64,000 nt of DNA from Hoplostethus atlanticus (GCA_034670405.1 JAXDDX010000035.1:2303001-2367000), one strand, 5' to 3'; shown: positions 11,523 to 24,311, counted from the stretch's first letter. Notes: generated by a model not told the origin, from the letters alone. Program-made: numbers and translations.

Positions 11523-12313
11523 ATCTCATTCCAGCGCTTCTCCCTGACCATGAGCGGTGGAGTGAATATCAAGACAACGTCTCAGACCCTGAATGCCACA
11601 GGTGTCAGCTCTCGTCTACCTTTGCCTCGAGGCACGACGTCCCTCTCCAAGATGGATCCCAAACAACAACACGGTGGCGTCCTCAATCCCACGGCGCAGT
11701 TTCAGCACGCCACCAAAAGACGGCCTTCCTGTTCTTCATCGCCGGTTTCCTCCGTTCCTAATGAGCTGCTGAGAGGCACGGCGCTCAAGAACCACCTGCT
11801 GCAGCAAAGGGCTGGTCTCTATTCTCCGAGAACGCCGGCGGCTACAGAGCGAACCAATGGAACATGCTCGGCATACAGCAGCCCTCAAGTACCCAAGAGG
11901 GAAGCCCCACGCTCCAAGGACACACTGGACCTCCGCACCTGCACACTGACCCATAAGGCTTTGCGAGACTTCCAAATAAGGCGAAATACAAACAAGAACT
12001 GGACCTTTGGAAAATATCGTCACAGGAGTGTGGACAATGCACATGAGGAGGACGCCATTTGCAAGCTCTCAAATGATGCCCAGTTAGGCCACGATAGAGG
12101 CCGGCTCTCTCATATAGGTGGAAATGGGAATGTGATATCTGGGATTCCTTCGACTGGAATAGGGAGCATCCAAAAACAGAGAGGGAACATCTGCAACCAG
12201 GAAGTGGGGGCTTCTGAAGGAGGAAAATCTAGTTATCAGACATCCATTGTGCCACACAGAGGGAGTGAGCCGGGCAGAGTGAACATGGCCACTGTTGCTC
12301 CCTTCAGGTTCAG
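11523..12313 (+). CDS. nav1: nav1 alternative N-terminal exon A
   Basis: A long open exon with a polypyrimidine tract and AG before 11523 and a CAG-GTGAGG donor after 12313. Translation can start at 11550, where GACC precedes the ATG, giving 254 complete codons. The frame is also open back to the acceptor, so this Met could be internal. The peptide is basic and Ser/Thr-rich. It ends in ATVAPF (residues 247-252), the hexapeptide I recall in NAV2 and NAV3 shortly before their LRQNLEETMSSLRG block. It also has SRLP (21-24) and SGIP (197-200), which fit the EB-binding SxIP/SxLP pattern. The last two bases (AG) join the next exon as Arg. I infer an alternative nav1 start used instead of exon 1; a separate upstream gene is the other option. 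Confidence 0.7.
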
Positions 12314-12523
12314 GTGAGGGCAGTGTTTCTCCTTTTAAGATGGGGAAGATAAGCTGCTTCAGCTTGAATGTGATACTTCACCCAGAAGTGTTTCATCTTA
12401 TTAATACTCATCTATGTGTAAAAATGATTGGCCATTCTCAGTAAAACTCAATCAAAATGCCGTCTGGTTTTTGTTTGTTTTTATGTCCATTAATTAATGT
12501 TTGATCATGTTTGTCGTTTGTAG

Positions 12524-12612
12524 GTTTCAAGTCCAGGAGGACACCGATGCCTCCCTAGATGATCTGAGTGACTGTTCCTCTGACTCCATGGAGGTGTGCT
12601 GCGATGATCTGG
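12524..12612 (+). CDS. nav1: nav1 alternative N-terminal exon B
   Basis: An 89-nt exon between a TTTGTAG acceptor and a CTGG-GTGAGT donor. It reads FQVQEDTDASLDDLSDCSSD then SMEVCCDDL, an acidic Ser/Asp-rich segment. Its donor phase (one base, G) equals that of canonical exon 1. Joining to the exon at 24312 gives DDL-DPESQRKRT in frame. NAV2 and NAV3 have an acidic GEDPE stretch at this same junction, which supports an alternative nav1 N-terminus of about 284 residues and an isoform of about 1917 residues. Confidence 0.7.
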
Positions 12613-15199
12613 GTGAGTCACACTGAATCTCCTCCCATTGATAATACTGGCCCCATTCATCTCAAGACAGTCACACCTAATGCTGTAAGTCAATTAAGAA
12701 TCCAACCAACAGTAACTCAGTAGTGAAACAGTGAAGATATGAAGAGTTAATTTCCAATATGCTATATCCAGCACTATTCTGAGCTATCATTTTGGAACCA
12801 AATGTTTCACACAGCCCTGATTGTTCAACCAATTGGTTATGAAAAAACTCACTATTTTCCATATGAATTATTTTGCATTCTCTGTGACACCCAGATTTTA
12901 ATGAAGCTGAATGTTGAGGTTGGACTCCGTTCAGCGTGGCAGTTGTTTGCGCCTGTGCCGCTTGCCAACTCACAACAAAAGCTTCATTACATCTACCACC
13001 TGTTATATACATCAGGGTTTCCTCAAGCAGTTTGTCAAAACTGTATTTCACTGCTGCTGCACTATTTCTCCATGCACATGTGGGAAAACACGGCTTCCTG
13101 GCAGTCAACACCACTCTCAAATCACACAGCACTGTCAACGCAGCACTCTTTCTTAAATGTTTTTGCATCTCTGGTGTGCCTTTGTCAGGAAATTTATGTC
13201 ACTGCGTAGAACATTAAAATAAAAGTTGAAATTCCCGACTGAGGGTTTGACTCTGTGCAGATCGGATACCTGTAAGCTTCACTTAAGGCATTCACAGGTC
13301 TGTTGATCTGCAACAAAGCTGTAGCTTAATATGCAAAGCTGCTTGTTCTAACTATTTGGGCAGTATAATATTAAGAATATATAAGCTATATGTAAAATAT
13401 ACTACAAACCAAGTTCCTACATGTCTCACAAATTACTATGTGGCAGTTTGGTAATTTTAAGTAACTTACAATATGTTGTTAAATGAAAGAATACACCACA
13501 GTAGACACAACACAGGATCTCAATCACTTAAGTCCAATTAAAGCAACAGACAGAATGAATTGACTTTGTTGCTAAGTAAGCAGGCACTAATTATTTAAGT
13601 TGACTCAGTACATTACTGTGGTTGCAGTGGCCACAAAACATGCTCAGCTTTGTCTGTTGTGAGTTCACATCACGAGGTTGGTAGATAGATCTTTCCAGAG
13701 CTCTAACAAAATAACGTAGCTATTGCTAGAAACAAGTCAAAAGAAAATAGATACTCGTTTTATCAGTGGTTTTGTCATAATTTCTTTCACAAAACAAACA
13801 ATTTTTTTATAGCAGGCCAGTGTCCAATGAGCTAAAAGAAAGAGAAAGAAAAGGAAAATATAGCATGTAGAAATTAAGTTGAAATGTAAGGAAGTTGAAG
13901 TAATAATAGACATTATGATCAATAATTTAAAGAACTACCCTGCTATTTTTCTACTCAGCTGTTTTTCTATATAAGGCATCTCTCACAATGTGGGCAAAGC
14001 ATTTCTGTATTGGCTCTAACTAAAATTAAGTAAAAAAAACAGCCATGTTTGCATTTGTAACATTTGTAATTGAAATCAATATCCAATCTGTCACAATTAG
14101 TTTATTATTAGCTCTTACAACCAATGAATCACTTGTAGTGTCAGTGGTATTGTATTCAAACCCTAAATTAACAGGCTGAAATTTAACATGCTACATAAGT
14201 TATTTTGATGAGCATGTCTGGTGTCTTTATTGTTACAGATCTGCCAACATGCACAAATTAAAAATGACCTCGTAAAACTGCATTGGGCTATTATAAAACC
14301 CTCTAACTGGGTTCTTCATTATCTTAATGACTCTGAGGGGCTAGAGCCACCAGCCGACCTCCTCAGGGAGAGACGAGCACAGACACTGAGTGGTCCTCCG
14401 CTCAGGGTGGACAGATGCAGCGCTGAGAGATGGAGTGGTTTGATGTGAAGATCGTTTTTCACCTCCTGTCTGGGAGTTCAACTTGTCCCCACAGGACAGA
14501 CCTATGGGACGCTTAAAATCTGTTTTTGGCCATAAAGTATAGGGATTTGTCATTGCAGGCTGTCATCTGGTTTCAACTAGAAGTCAGTTGGAAGATGACA
14601 TGCAGGATTTTTAATGCCGATGAAACGCTGAACCATTCCATAGAAACATCTGCAGAAACAAAAGACGTGGGAAAACTCAGTAGTGATCTTTGGTGGAATA
14701 TCTTACTTTAAGAAGACTAATGTTTCAGTTGCAGAGAGAAATCACTGTTGCAGGATTAACACCAGACAGAGAATTAATCACCTTGGCGAAAGTCAAAACC
14801 TGAACAAATGGTTTTTCATTTACCGTCATTTTCTACAGGTTTCCAGCAGCTTGAGTTCGACAGGAATAGACTAATACTCAGCATATGGAGAGGGTTTGGG
14901 GGAAAAGCATCATTACCATTCAGCCTTTTACAATATCCTGCACCCTCAGGCTGCTCACATTCCAGCCAGCACAATGATTTCATTACAGTTCAGAAGACTT
15001 TTTTTATTTAGGGGCTTGGTATAGTATTAATGAACACCACACACAAACACATACATGTGCCCTGTCATCACCATCACCTAGGTGGATATAGGTGGTGGGC
15101 CATCCTGTAAAAACTCAGAGTGTAATTTTGTGAATCAACTAATCTTTAGTCATGAACTCAATGTATATGTATGTGTTTGTCAATTTCAACTTAGAATCG

Positions 15200-15227
15200 C
15201 TATCAGCTATCAGCTATCAGCTATCAG
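15200..15227. repeat. (CTATCAG)4 tandem repeat
   Basis: Four exact copies of a 7-bp unit. Confidence 0.9.
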
Positions 15228-17136
15228 CTTCAGAAATATTAAAAATAGGAATTGAAAGACCATCTTACCAAGCATTCACTAAACTGATCATATAAAGTTT
15301 ATTAAGAAACATTGTTAGCTTATTAACAGACTTCCCAGCATGCATTGTATTTGAATTAACTCTCCAAAACATCCTTCCTTCTACTTGTTTGGATAAGGTT
15401 ACAGGATGGAGATTTGCTATGTGGGTATTTCAGGTGAATCATAGGTCAACTTCTGATAACTGTGATCAATTTTAACCAGTTCAATCACATGATACTGCTA
15501 CTGCACAAATGTTACAAATTCAGTTAGACATGGTGAGTCGTATCTACCGCTTGTACTTGCATTAGTACAAAGTGTACTTGTTGCTACATAGTGTAGTAAT
15601 GTCATCACACATGAACAACTGGCACTAAAAATCTGCTCACTAGTGAAGAAGTTAATAACTGGAATGCTGTTGTCAATCAGTGGATTCAACTAATAAACGT
15701 GTGTCAAGATATGCTGGTTCACTCAGGGATTTTTACTACATTAGTTTGACATTTGACATACATTAGTACAACTATTTTGTACTTTTGCCGTTTGTGCAAA
15801 CTGACTTCTCTTTATTTTCCATGTGAAGGGAGAGTGCAGCATTCGGAGGTCTCTCCGGTGTTCTTTCATACATTGCGTCACCATCACGGTTACACCATAG
15901 CAGCTGAGCAGCCCCAGAATGATTACACACATTGTCAAGGGAAATTTACAACACACAGCTGTGTAACTGTCCCGTCATAGCCCTAACACACACACACACA
16001 TAGATGCACAAACACACATGCACACACACTCAGATTTACTTGGATGGCCAGTCGGAGAGTGCGAATCAGACCCAGATGTGTAAGAAACCAAAGGCAGGAT
16101 GCTCCTCCACCCTCCTCTCTCCTGAGAAAGGGTGGCCCTCGCCTGATTCATTAGCACTGTGTTTGGATGTATTGCGGTATTCAGGGCAGTGAGGACATGT
16201 TTTAGCCTCATGGACACGATGGCTAATGAAGCCTGACAGTCCTGATATAAACCAGAGTTCTGAGGTGGAAAAACATGAACTGGACTCTGAGATATTCATT
16301 TTGTTTCTGTCTGACTATAACCTTGATACATAATTACATCGATATTTACCTAAAATTGCAATGCCGGATTTTGTTACCGTACGATTCCTTAGCAAACGGC
16401 CACTCAGATAGAAGTAAGCTATTCAGAGCATGACAGTAGGGTCATCATCAGTGGTTTAACCTCAGCAGGGGAGCCTTGGAACTCGTGATGAGGAGGAACA
16501 AGACATGACATTGTTTCCAGACACTCATCGCCACATCAAACAACCTCACTGGTCCCACAGCCACCCCAGGTGCCCTGAAGCCCATATATATATATGAAGC
16601 CATTAGAGTGTGTTGAAAACGCAGTGGGAGAGTGGGAAAGGACCCTCTGGGCATTGTAACAAACTGGTCAATCATATCCAGTGGATTTGCACCAGTAAAC
16701 TTGGTCTTATTCAGTCATGCTGTGTCCTGAATAAGAGCAACTGTCTATTCAGCCATTCACTTACTAAGAATACAATTCACAAGCATCAATTATTGAATTC
16801 AACACCTTTTTTAAAAGAAAAATGTGCACACACGTGATTACATGTGGACCGTATTACAGTAGCTGATGGAATAGGCCACGGTTTCTTTCCCAGCTCTGGT
16901 TATGTAAAGCCGAGAGTTGGCTGGAGTATCGGATGACATGCAGGTGATAAGAGAGAGACAGACTGGTTTCCATGGAGCATGGCTGCATGCGTGTGTTGCA
17001 AAGCATTCTGGGATACTCCTGAGAGATGGATCTGTAGAATATCTTGCAAGATTAAGTGCACGTTGAAAAAGCAAATACCTTTTCAATCCATCACCACGCA
17101 TTAAGGCTGGATTTTTGGTGTAATGTAAACATTGTG

Positions 17137-17137
<1 letters not shown>

Positions 17138-17180
<43 letters not shown>

Positions 17181-17196
17181 GTTTGTGTGTGTGTGT
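17138..17196. repeat. (TG)n microsatellite, interrupted
   Basis: TG tract with single CG and TT interruptions toward the right. Confidence 0.9.
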
Positions 17197-17819
17197 ACAT
17201 GTGTCTTTCATTTGCTTTTAGATATTTCCAAAGCCTGGTTTTGGGTGTGTTAACTTTAACACTGGCACATCTTGTCTCTTGCCCAGTCTACTGAAGTGAA
17301 GTCACCCATTTGGCTGACATACTTTTAGATTTTGAGGTTTTTGTGACAGGAATATTTAGGAGAAAGGTTCTTCAACGGCAAAGCAAATTAAAGAAAGATA
17401 CTGGACCATCTCAACATTCACATCTGTGGAATGCTATGAAAGATATATCTTGTGTGATCACTGTTATAATATGACAATAATTCAAGTTGTCTGTTTCAGC
17501 TAAAGCAGGATAACACATCTGTTTTGTTTAGCATATGGTTTATCCTGCTGTAAATCTGGAATTGATATGATAAGGAAGCTCAGACAGGATGAGCAGATAA
17601 TCTGGATGTTCCAGTTGTTGCATTGTGTGGGATTTGTACTGATCATACTGATCACTGATCATAATGCAGTAACCGGTCCATTCTGTCTATGGAGCATAAT
17701 CATGACATCACATTGTTTCAGTATCACTAAAATCAAAAATCATGCATCATATTGAATGTAATTGAGCATAGATGATGCCAGAGGTGAGGGAGGGGGAGGG
17801 GAAGAACAAAGGAATCAGA

Positions 17820-18401
17820 GGAGACGGTGTGAAAACGCGGTCTGCTAGAGGAGAATGGTGCCTGGTTTAAACAGCATAGATTATGATTTCTCATCGCTTC
17901 CTTGCAATTCACACACTCTGCTGAGACACGGCAAAGCATCTTTAAATGCAGAAACGAGGAGGGAAGAAGGAGGGGGGGATGGACAGAGGGAGCTAGGAGA
18001 TGAGGGAGGGAGAGGCAGCAGAAAGCAGGAGGAGGAGGGACTGTTGTTGCGTCTGCCGCTGCTGTCATTTTGCTGCTGCGTGGTTCAGCGGCAGGAGGGT
18101 GTGCTGAAGGGAGGAGTGTGGAAAAAACGGAGGAAGGGAGAGCGAGGGGAAAGGGGAGGAAAGGAGAGAAAGAGAGCGCCTGGGCAGCACTGCAACAGCT
18201 GCAGCTGCAGCAGCCTGTCAGGAGGAAAGAGGGTGAGGAGACAGAGGGAAGAAAAGGAGTCTGTCTGTTTAAAAGGCTGCAGGATTGCCTTAGAAGCATT
18301 TGATGTATTTTTATTCATTCTCTTGACACGGAAGAGGGTTTGTCTGAGGAAGCCTATTTTCTCCCTGTTGATGCTTTTCTAAATGGTCTCATGCAGGAGG
18401 C
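17820..18401 (+). promoter_or_regulatory. nav1: nav1 canonical 5'UTR / first-exon leader
   Basis: A strongly purine-rich (G+A) plus strand with GGGAGG and GAGGAAG runs directly precedes the exon 1 ATG. Two readings are possible. In one it is a continuous leader; it then carries an upstream frame of 175 codons (17855-18382) that stops 19 nt before the nav1 ATG. In the other, the TTTTCT-rich stretch and ATGCAG at 18391-18396 act as a 3' splice site, leaving a 5-nt leader (GAGGC) joined to an upstream untranslated exon. The sequence alone does not decide. Confidence 0.5.
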
Positions 18402-19134
18402 ATGCTTGGAAATAACGTGAAAGGCAGAGAAGGAGATTTGAAGATGGAAAGAACGGATAGCACAAAGGCATACGGCCAAGCAGATGGCAAAGGAGTTGGT
18501 ATGGCAGCTAAGAGGGCCAAGTCTGGAGTGCCCCAGAGCACACAGAGGGGTGAGCTTAAGGTCTACCGGGCAGGTAGCTCTGAGGGCAGGCTACTAGTGC
18601 CCTCCAACCTCCGCAAGCAGAGGTCTTTGACAAACCTGGCTGTTCTCACTGATGCTGAGAAGAAGTTGCACCTCTATGAGCCTAAGTGGTGTGATGACAT
18701 GGCTAAGCCTGGAGCTGGGCTGACCAAGGCAGGCAAGCCCAAGACGGCAGGGGGCTGCAGCAGTGCCGGAGGGGGTGCCCTTCTCTCACGTAACCTCTCC
18801 AAATCCGAGCACTCCCTGTTCCAGGGTAAACCCAAGCCCTTCAGCCCTCTGGCTGCTCCCTCTGCCCTGAGCAAGCAGAGCCGCATACCTCGGGGTCCTT
18901 ATGCTGAGGTGAAGCCCCTAAGCAAGGCACCTGAGGATGGGAAGTCAGACGATGAGATCCTCTCCAGCAAGGCAAAGGCCAACGGTAAAAAGCAGGGAGC
19001 TGGAGCTGGAGGGGAGTCAGGTTCCAAAGGCCAGGGAGAGGAAGGGGGGGACAAGCCCTTCCTGAAGGTGGACCCAGAGCTGGTGGTGACGGTGCTGGGG
19101 GACCTGGAGCAGCTGCTCTTCAGTCAGATGCTGG
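18402..19134 (+). CDS. nav1: nav1 exon 1 (residues 1-244)
   Basis: Begins MLGNNVKG, matching the NAV1-specific start (MLGSSVK in mammals), with G at -3 of the ATG. Conserved blocks: LRKQRSLTNLAVLTDAEKKL (70-89), LYEPKW (91-96), NLSKSEHSLFQ (131-141), SRIPRGPYAEVKPLSKAPE (160-178) and FLKVDPELVVTVLGDLEQLL (220-239). SRIP fits the SxIP motif by which EB proteins recruit partners to growing microtubule ends. The first two thirds are basic and disordered-looking. The exon ends one base into a codon (CTGG-GTGAGT), so the next residue is Asp when joined to 24312. Confidence 0.95.
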
Positions 19135-19957
19135 GTGAGTACAGCAGAGCATCCCTATACCTCCCTATACCCTCAGGGCCACTATGTGTAGCCATCATAT
19201 GCTCCAAATCAAATGCCCCGCTCGCACCGTCTCTCACCGCTTCAGAGTCAGCAGCACGCCCCCTTACTACAGCCACCACTAACACCTGCCTGCTGCTGCA
19301 GCCCCCCATTTTCCCTGAATGGAGTTTAGGTAGCTCGCCTGAAATAGTCGACTGAGATAAACTAAATGAATTTGAAGTCACCTGTCCTGTGCTTGTCAAG
19401 CGTGTTCTTCAGAGCTTTTTAGTATTTTGTTGAATGCTACCCTTTGGTATTTCCACATAAAGCAGATTGATATGATAGCACTGTTTCTCAGTGTGTCCCA
19501 TCTATTGTTCTTAATCCCCTAGCGTGTCTTGCTTAGCTGTCTGAGGCATGGAGGCATTGATTGTGTGAAATATGCTTGTTTCCTGTAATATCATTGCTGT
19601 TCGATCGCATGAAAAAACCTCAGGGATTAATACTGGCACACTGATGCATCCTAATGTTCTCATTTGCTGCAACACGTGCTGATGCCCTCAGTGATCCTTC
19701 CCGTACGTATGGTTCCAAAAAACTGGGAATGGGAAATAAGGCATGCCATATTGAATTCATTTTAGGCACACATCAGACGCACATTTAGCCTCCTCCCAGC
19801 CCTATTCATCCGTAGCCATTGACAGATGGTGTTCACCCTGTGTACAACAGGACAGCAAATGGCAGAGAAAATGGCTTTCTTTCTCGAGGTGTATTTTTAG
19901 GTTTATCATTGGGCACAATAACAAGATCTACGGGAAGTATCAGGGTGTTGGGAATAC

Positions 19958-19984
19958 GATGATGATGATGATGATGATGATGAT
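19958..19984. repeat. (GAT)9 microsatellite
   Basis: Nine perfect GAT units. Confidence 0.95.
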
Positions 19985-22754
19985 TCCAAAACATTCTGAA
20001 ATTATATTAAAACAGGTGCACTATGCATCTAATTACACCTTATATTTAAAGCACATTGAGAGGGAGGTATCCGTTGTCAATTTCAATCGTATCTAGTTTC
20101 AAATCCAGTTTTCTTTTTCATCAATTTCAAATTCAGTTTTCTCCTGGGAAGGTTATTTCGGGGCCTTCTTCTCTGCAGGATATTTGAGAGGAACTATTGG
20201 GGATGAGAGTTGTTTGGCAGAGACTCGTCCTTCATTGTTACTGTACATGCACAAAGCTGTAAAAGGGTTAACATTAAGACAGCGTCCTGGTTTCTGACTG
20301 CACCATTTCAAGGAAGGCTGTCCAATCTAAAGCCCCCGGCATCAGAGTGAACCATTCATATACCAGATATCCTAACATTTACAAATCTGGTTCAAAGGTA
20401 ATTTAATGTACCACTCACTGTAGTATGTCTGAGATTAGCAATTTACTGTTCCATTGCTGAATGCAGGCTGCAGTGCATGTCCCCAGCTGCATCTTAATGA
20501 ATACATTTGTGGTGATCTAATCTGTTATCCATGCCTCATTAGTATTAGTTATATTTAGATATATCATTAGTGTATCTGGATGTCCGGTACTCAGTCTTCA
20601 TCATTTAGTCACATTTAAGAAGTGTAAACAACGTGGTTAGCAGCGTGCACATTAGCATCACTGGGTTTTCCTCTACCAAGAACTCTTGTTTCATCATTTA
20701 TCAAAAACTAAAAATAATTGAATTCATTACAAATATTTTTTTAACAGAAGTCCTTCAACAAAGTTAAAGCACTAGTAGTAGTGACAATAATGTATAGAGG
20801 ACCATATTAATTTACTCAATAACAAAACTATTCACACTGTGTATGAGGAGCATACATGTGTTATTGAAATATATGGTGTGACAACAGTTTGAGGAAACCT
20901 TACCGAATGATGAGCGAACAAGATATTTTTCAATTTCATACAAGCATTTCTCAAAGATCTAGGTTTCAACACAGAGAAAAACATTTCATGATAAATGATG
21001 AAAACAGTTCTTGGTAGTGGACTCACCAAAATGTGTAGCGGTTTGTAACAGTGTGCATCATCTACATATTTTCTCCTCAGTGGAATGCATTGACGTCCAT
21101 GTTGATTCCAAATCAATCGTTGTCATTATTTCACAAAAACGGAATTCCACTTAAAAATGAGCTTAATGAATTATTTATTATCATTTTGCATGATAATCCC
21201 CCACAGGCCTTTTAAAAAGAGTGAAGTGCTTTGTTTTCATGAAGGGGAAAACATACAGCAAAACAGCATGTGGATGTGGAAAGACAGGAAGGAAGCATAA
21301 CCCTGCTAATCCATTTCCACTGTTTGACAAGCCTTTCATTGAGAAAATAAATGCAGGTAAATGAATATTTTGTATTCATAACAACAATATCTTGTGAGGG
21401 CTCATTTCTGCATTAGTCTCAGACCCTGACCTCCAGGACATTTTTGGCTCATGTCCTTTACTGTACACAGCACAGCACAATGGACATCCTTATTAAATAG
21501 ATCTATTTATCCAGACTACAGTGCATTCAATGTATGCATAATGCTGAGCACAGACTCTTTTTCTTCAGCATAACTCTCATTATAGCATTGCTGAAAGGAT
21601 GCTTTTATCTTTGAACATAGACGGTCTTTGTTTTACAGTATGACATCAAGGATGGCCATCTTTGTTAATAGCCTCATTTATTAAATTCACCACACAAGTT
21701 TGTGTAACATGGCTGTCATCGACTACTGGGGCATCACATACCACCCCCTCATTACCAGACTAGGCTGAAGATGCACTAAAACCGGGTCAAATAGGATTTT
21801 CACATACTTTTGTTTTAGTCAGTGGACTAAAACATTATTGCACTGTTGCCTACTTTTTTCTGTAGTGTAATGGATAAGAATGAAAACAGAGAAACCCTCA
21901 CAGTACCAATGGGAGAGTTGTAATATAAAACGGGAAATAGAATTCAGTCAATTTGTTTCAGCTGATTGGGAATGTTCCTCTGAGATTGTATTCATATCCG
22001 TGAAGAGAGCTGGGTAGTATGGACAGCGGTACGCCCAAAGCTCTCTCCTGGACAACACAGGGGATGAGTCGACCTCATTTCATCATCAGTAATTGGACGT
22101 GGTCTGTCATGCAAGCTCTTCACAACTGTAGCAATGGCCTGCAGCTATGTAGGATAATAGTGAAATAGGTATATGGAGGAACCGGTGGTCATGGATACTC
22201 CAAGCTGTGGTATAGTAAAAAATAGTGTACTGTATATGTTGGCATCAGGCAACACAGAGTTATTTATCTGTTATTCCATCATCAGCTGATTGACTCTTAA
22301 AGGTGCTACATGGAGCATTTTAAGATGAATAAAATCATTACTGTACATCTAATACTGTATCAATATTAGAGAGCATCCTGTAGTGTCACATCTTTCCCAC
22401 GTCTTTCCCCTTTCAAATCTTCAGTCTCCTTCTCTGTATTGTAGACATCACTGCAATGCAGGGCACCAGAGGACTGTCTGTCACAGCACATATAGCATAT
22501 ATATATCCTCAAAACAGATGTGGTCACATACTTGCTCTGTGTCCAGGATTACTTCCTGTTTGGGTGTATCCCCAGTAATCTCCTTTGTTACAAATTAGTA
22601 GTGTTCTTTTTCACTTAGTGGGGAGAAAGTTATTCATTACAAAGTAAATTAGAGGTATCTCCATATAACTGTATGATTCTAGTGAGGTTATGGGGGGGCG
22701 TGACAAGTGAGTGAGCTTTCATTTCATTTGGTTTTTTCTCTGCTCAGTTAATCC

Positions 22755-22855
22755 TTTTCAGGGTCAGAGGCGGGCTGGAGCCTATCCCAGCATACATTGG
22801 GCCAAAGGCAGAGAGACACCCTGGACAGGTTGCCAGTCCATCACAGGGTTCATAG
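22755..22855. repeat. teleost non-LTR-tail-type repeat, copy 1
   Basis: Contains GGCTGGAGCCTATCCCAGCA, then ACACCCTGGACAGGTTGCCA and GTCCATCACAGGG. This block order (GGAGCCTATCCCAGC, ACACCCTGGACAGGT, CCATC-CAGGG) recurs in teleost genomes, and I associate it with LINE 3' ends; the exact family is not certain. A second, more decayed copy lies at 35873-35963. Confidence 0.7.
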
Positions 22856-24311
22856 CTTTAAGGATTATACAGTCCAAAGGAGGCAGAGAATTTGCCTGAA
22901 GCAGAAGTTGACAATGGAAAAACAATATAACGAAATAGATTTGGCAAAGTTTGGACAACTGTTTTTCATTTACTGTCTTCAATTTTCTACAACCACACTT
23001 TTAAAGGCAAGGGAGCTAAACATTGTTACTGCTTTGACCATAACCCATCAAAGCAGAGAACCGCTTTCCCTGTCCGACTACTGGAGCCTTGTTGAAGGGA
23101 GTGCATCAGGAGTTGTGGACAGGATGATGCACATCTTGGAATGGTGGCCAGATGTTATTGGCTTCTGATGATTAGATCAGTAGTCTTAGGCGGACGTAGC
23201 AGACTTAGGGTGAAAAGTTTCAAAAATGACCTGCATGGATTGATGGTATATTATTTGAATGCAGAAGATTATTTATTGTGTTTTCACCGAGCCCCTCAGC
23301 TTAGTGTCTCTGGGGATCTATGCTAGTGTGGCCAATGCTGATGTATCAGAAGTTGTATAATAAGCTAGCCTTCTGCTTTGTGTGTGTGTGTGTGTGTTTG
23401 TGTGTATATGTTTTAAATGTAGCACTTAAAATTCACACCCTGTCTACTCTGCTGAGTAAGCTCAATGTGCCCTCATGAGAAGGGCATATTACTTGAGATG
23501 TGTTCCCTTGACATCCTTGACTTTCTTCCAGCTATTCTAGTTAATGCAATGAATGTTAATTTCTTTCTCCTGATGGGGTGTTGCCTCCACAGCACAGTGG
23601 AAAACCCCTTTCCTTGTCTAACATACCGCAGGGTTTCTGTCACAGGGAGTTTTCTCTCATTTGTTACAGCAACAAACAAAGCGGCACTCCTAATGACGCT
23701 GTGATATTGATTTGACATGGTCATGACCCACTGGCTGCGAATCGTCTGCAGCAAAGAGCAGGGTCCAAATAAGATGAGCTGTAGCAGATTCATTCTGGTT
23801 ACAGTTCAGCTTGTTGTCAGATTTAACACAACAATTGCAGCTGAATGACTCTGAGGTAATGTTTTACAGAACAGAAAACGGGCTGTGGAAAGAAAAGACA
23901 CTCTCTCTTGGAAGAAATTCTGGTGTGCTGAAAAAGTCAGAATGCATCCCCCTGGTGGGCGATCTGGGTTACAGGCAACCTTTCAATATTTCATGTTCCG
24001 GATGTACCATGTCAGTCCGGAAAAGAGGGGTAGAGCTGGACTCCATAGTGAGGCAGCCCATGGAGTGAAATCTGTCTGCCTAATGATGTGAACATGCCTT
24101 GGATGTGTATTACCAGGGAGACCCCTGGAGGCAAGCAAACATGCAGCTACGCACGTGGACGCACAGATGTGTGTGTGTGTGTGTGTGCTGTGCATGCACT
24201 CTCTTCACACACACATACACGCACACTAAGAAACAAACAGCGTAAGGTCTACGTTTTGCCTTTACAATCTAAATGTTTTCTAACCCATTGTTCTGCATGA
24301 CTGACCCACAG

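Larger units (their letters stand above)
12613..17819. other. nav1 intron / promoter-proximal region
   Basis: No supported exon. It contains four perfect tandem copies of CTATCAG at 15200-15227, CA/TG tracts near 15987-16030 and a (TG)n at 17138-17196. The longest open frames (163 codons on the minus strand at 12677-13168; 135 on the plus strand at 12802-13209) overlap each other and resemble no family. The promoter of the canonical nav1 transcript probably lies at the right end, but I see no clear core element. Confidence 0.5.
19135..24311. other. nav1: nav1 intron 1
   Basis: 5.2 kb without a supported exon. Contents: (GAT)9 at 19958-19984, a CCGGGTCAAATAGG repeat fragment at 21782-21795, a teleost non-LTR-tail-like repeat at 22755-22855, and TG tracts at 23379-23397 and about 24168-24186. 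The open frame of 123 codons at 22797-23168 starts inside the repeat and has no family resemblance. Confidence 0.8.

Noticed and set aside
12677-13209. Overlapping open frames of 163 (minus) and 135 (plus) codons
   Set aside because: They shadow each other, show no family resemblance and no splice borders.
17733-18318. Minus-strand open frames of 188 and 77 codons opposite the nav1 leader
   Set aside because: Complement of a purine-rich leader; Ser/Leu/Pro-rich by composition only.
22797-23168. 123-codon open frame in intron 1
   Set aside because: Starts within a retroposed repeat (GQRQRDTLDRLPVHH comes from the repeat) and has no further resemblance.
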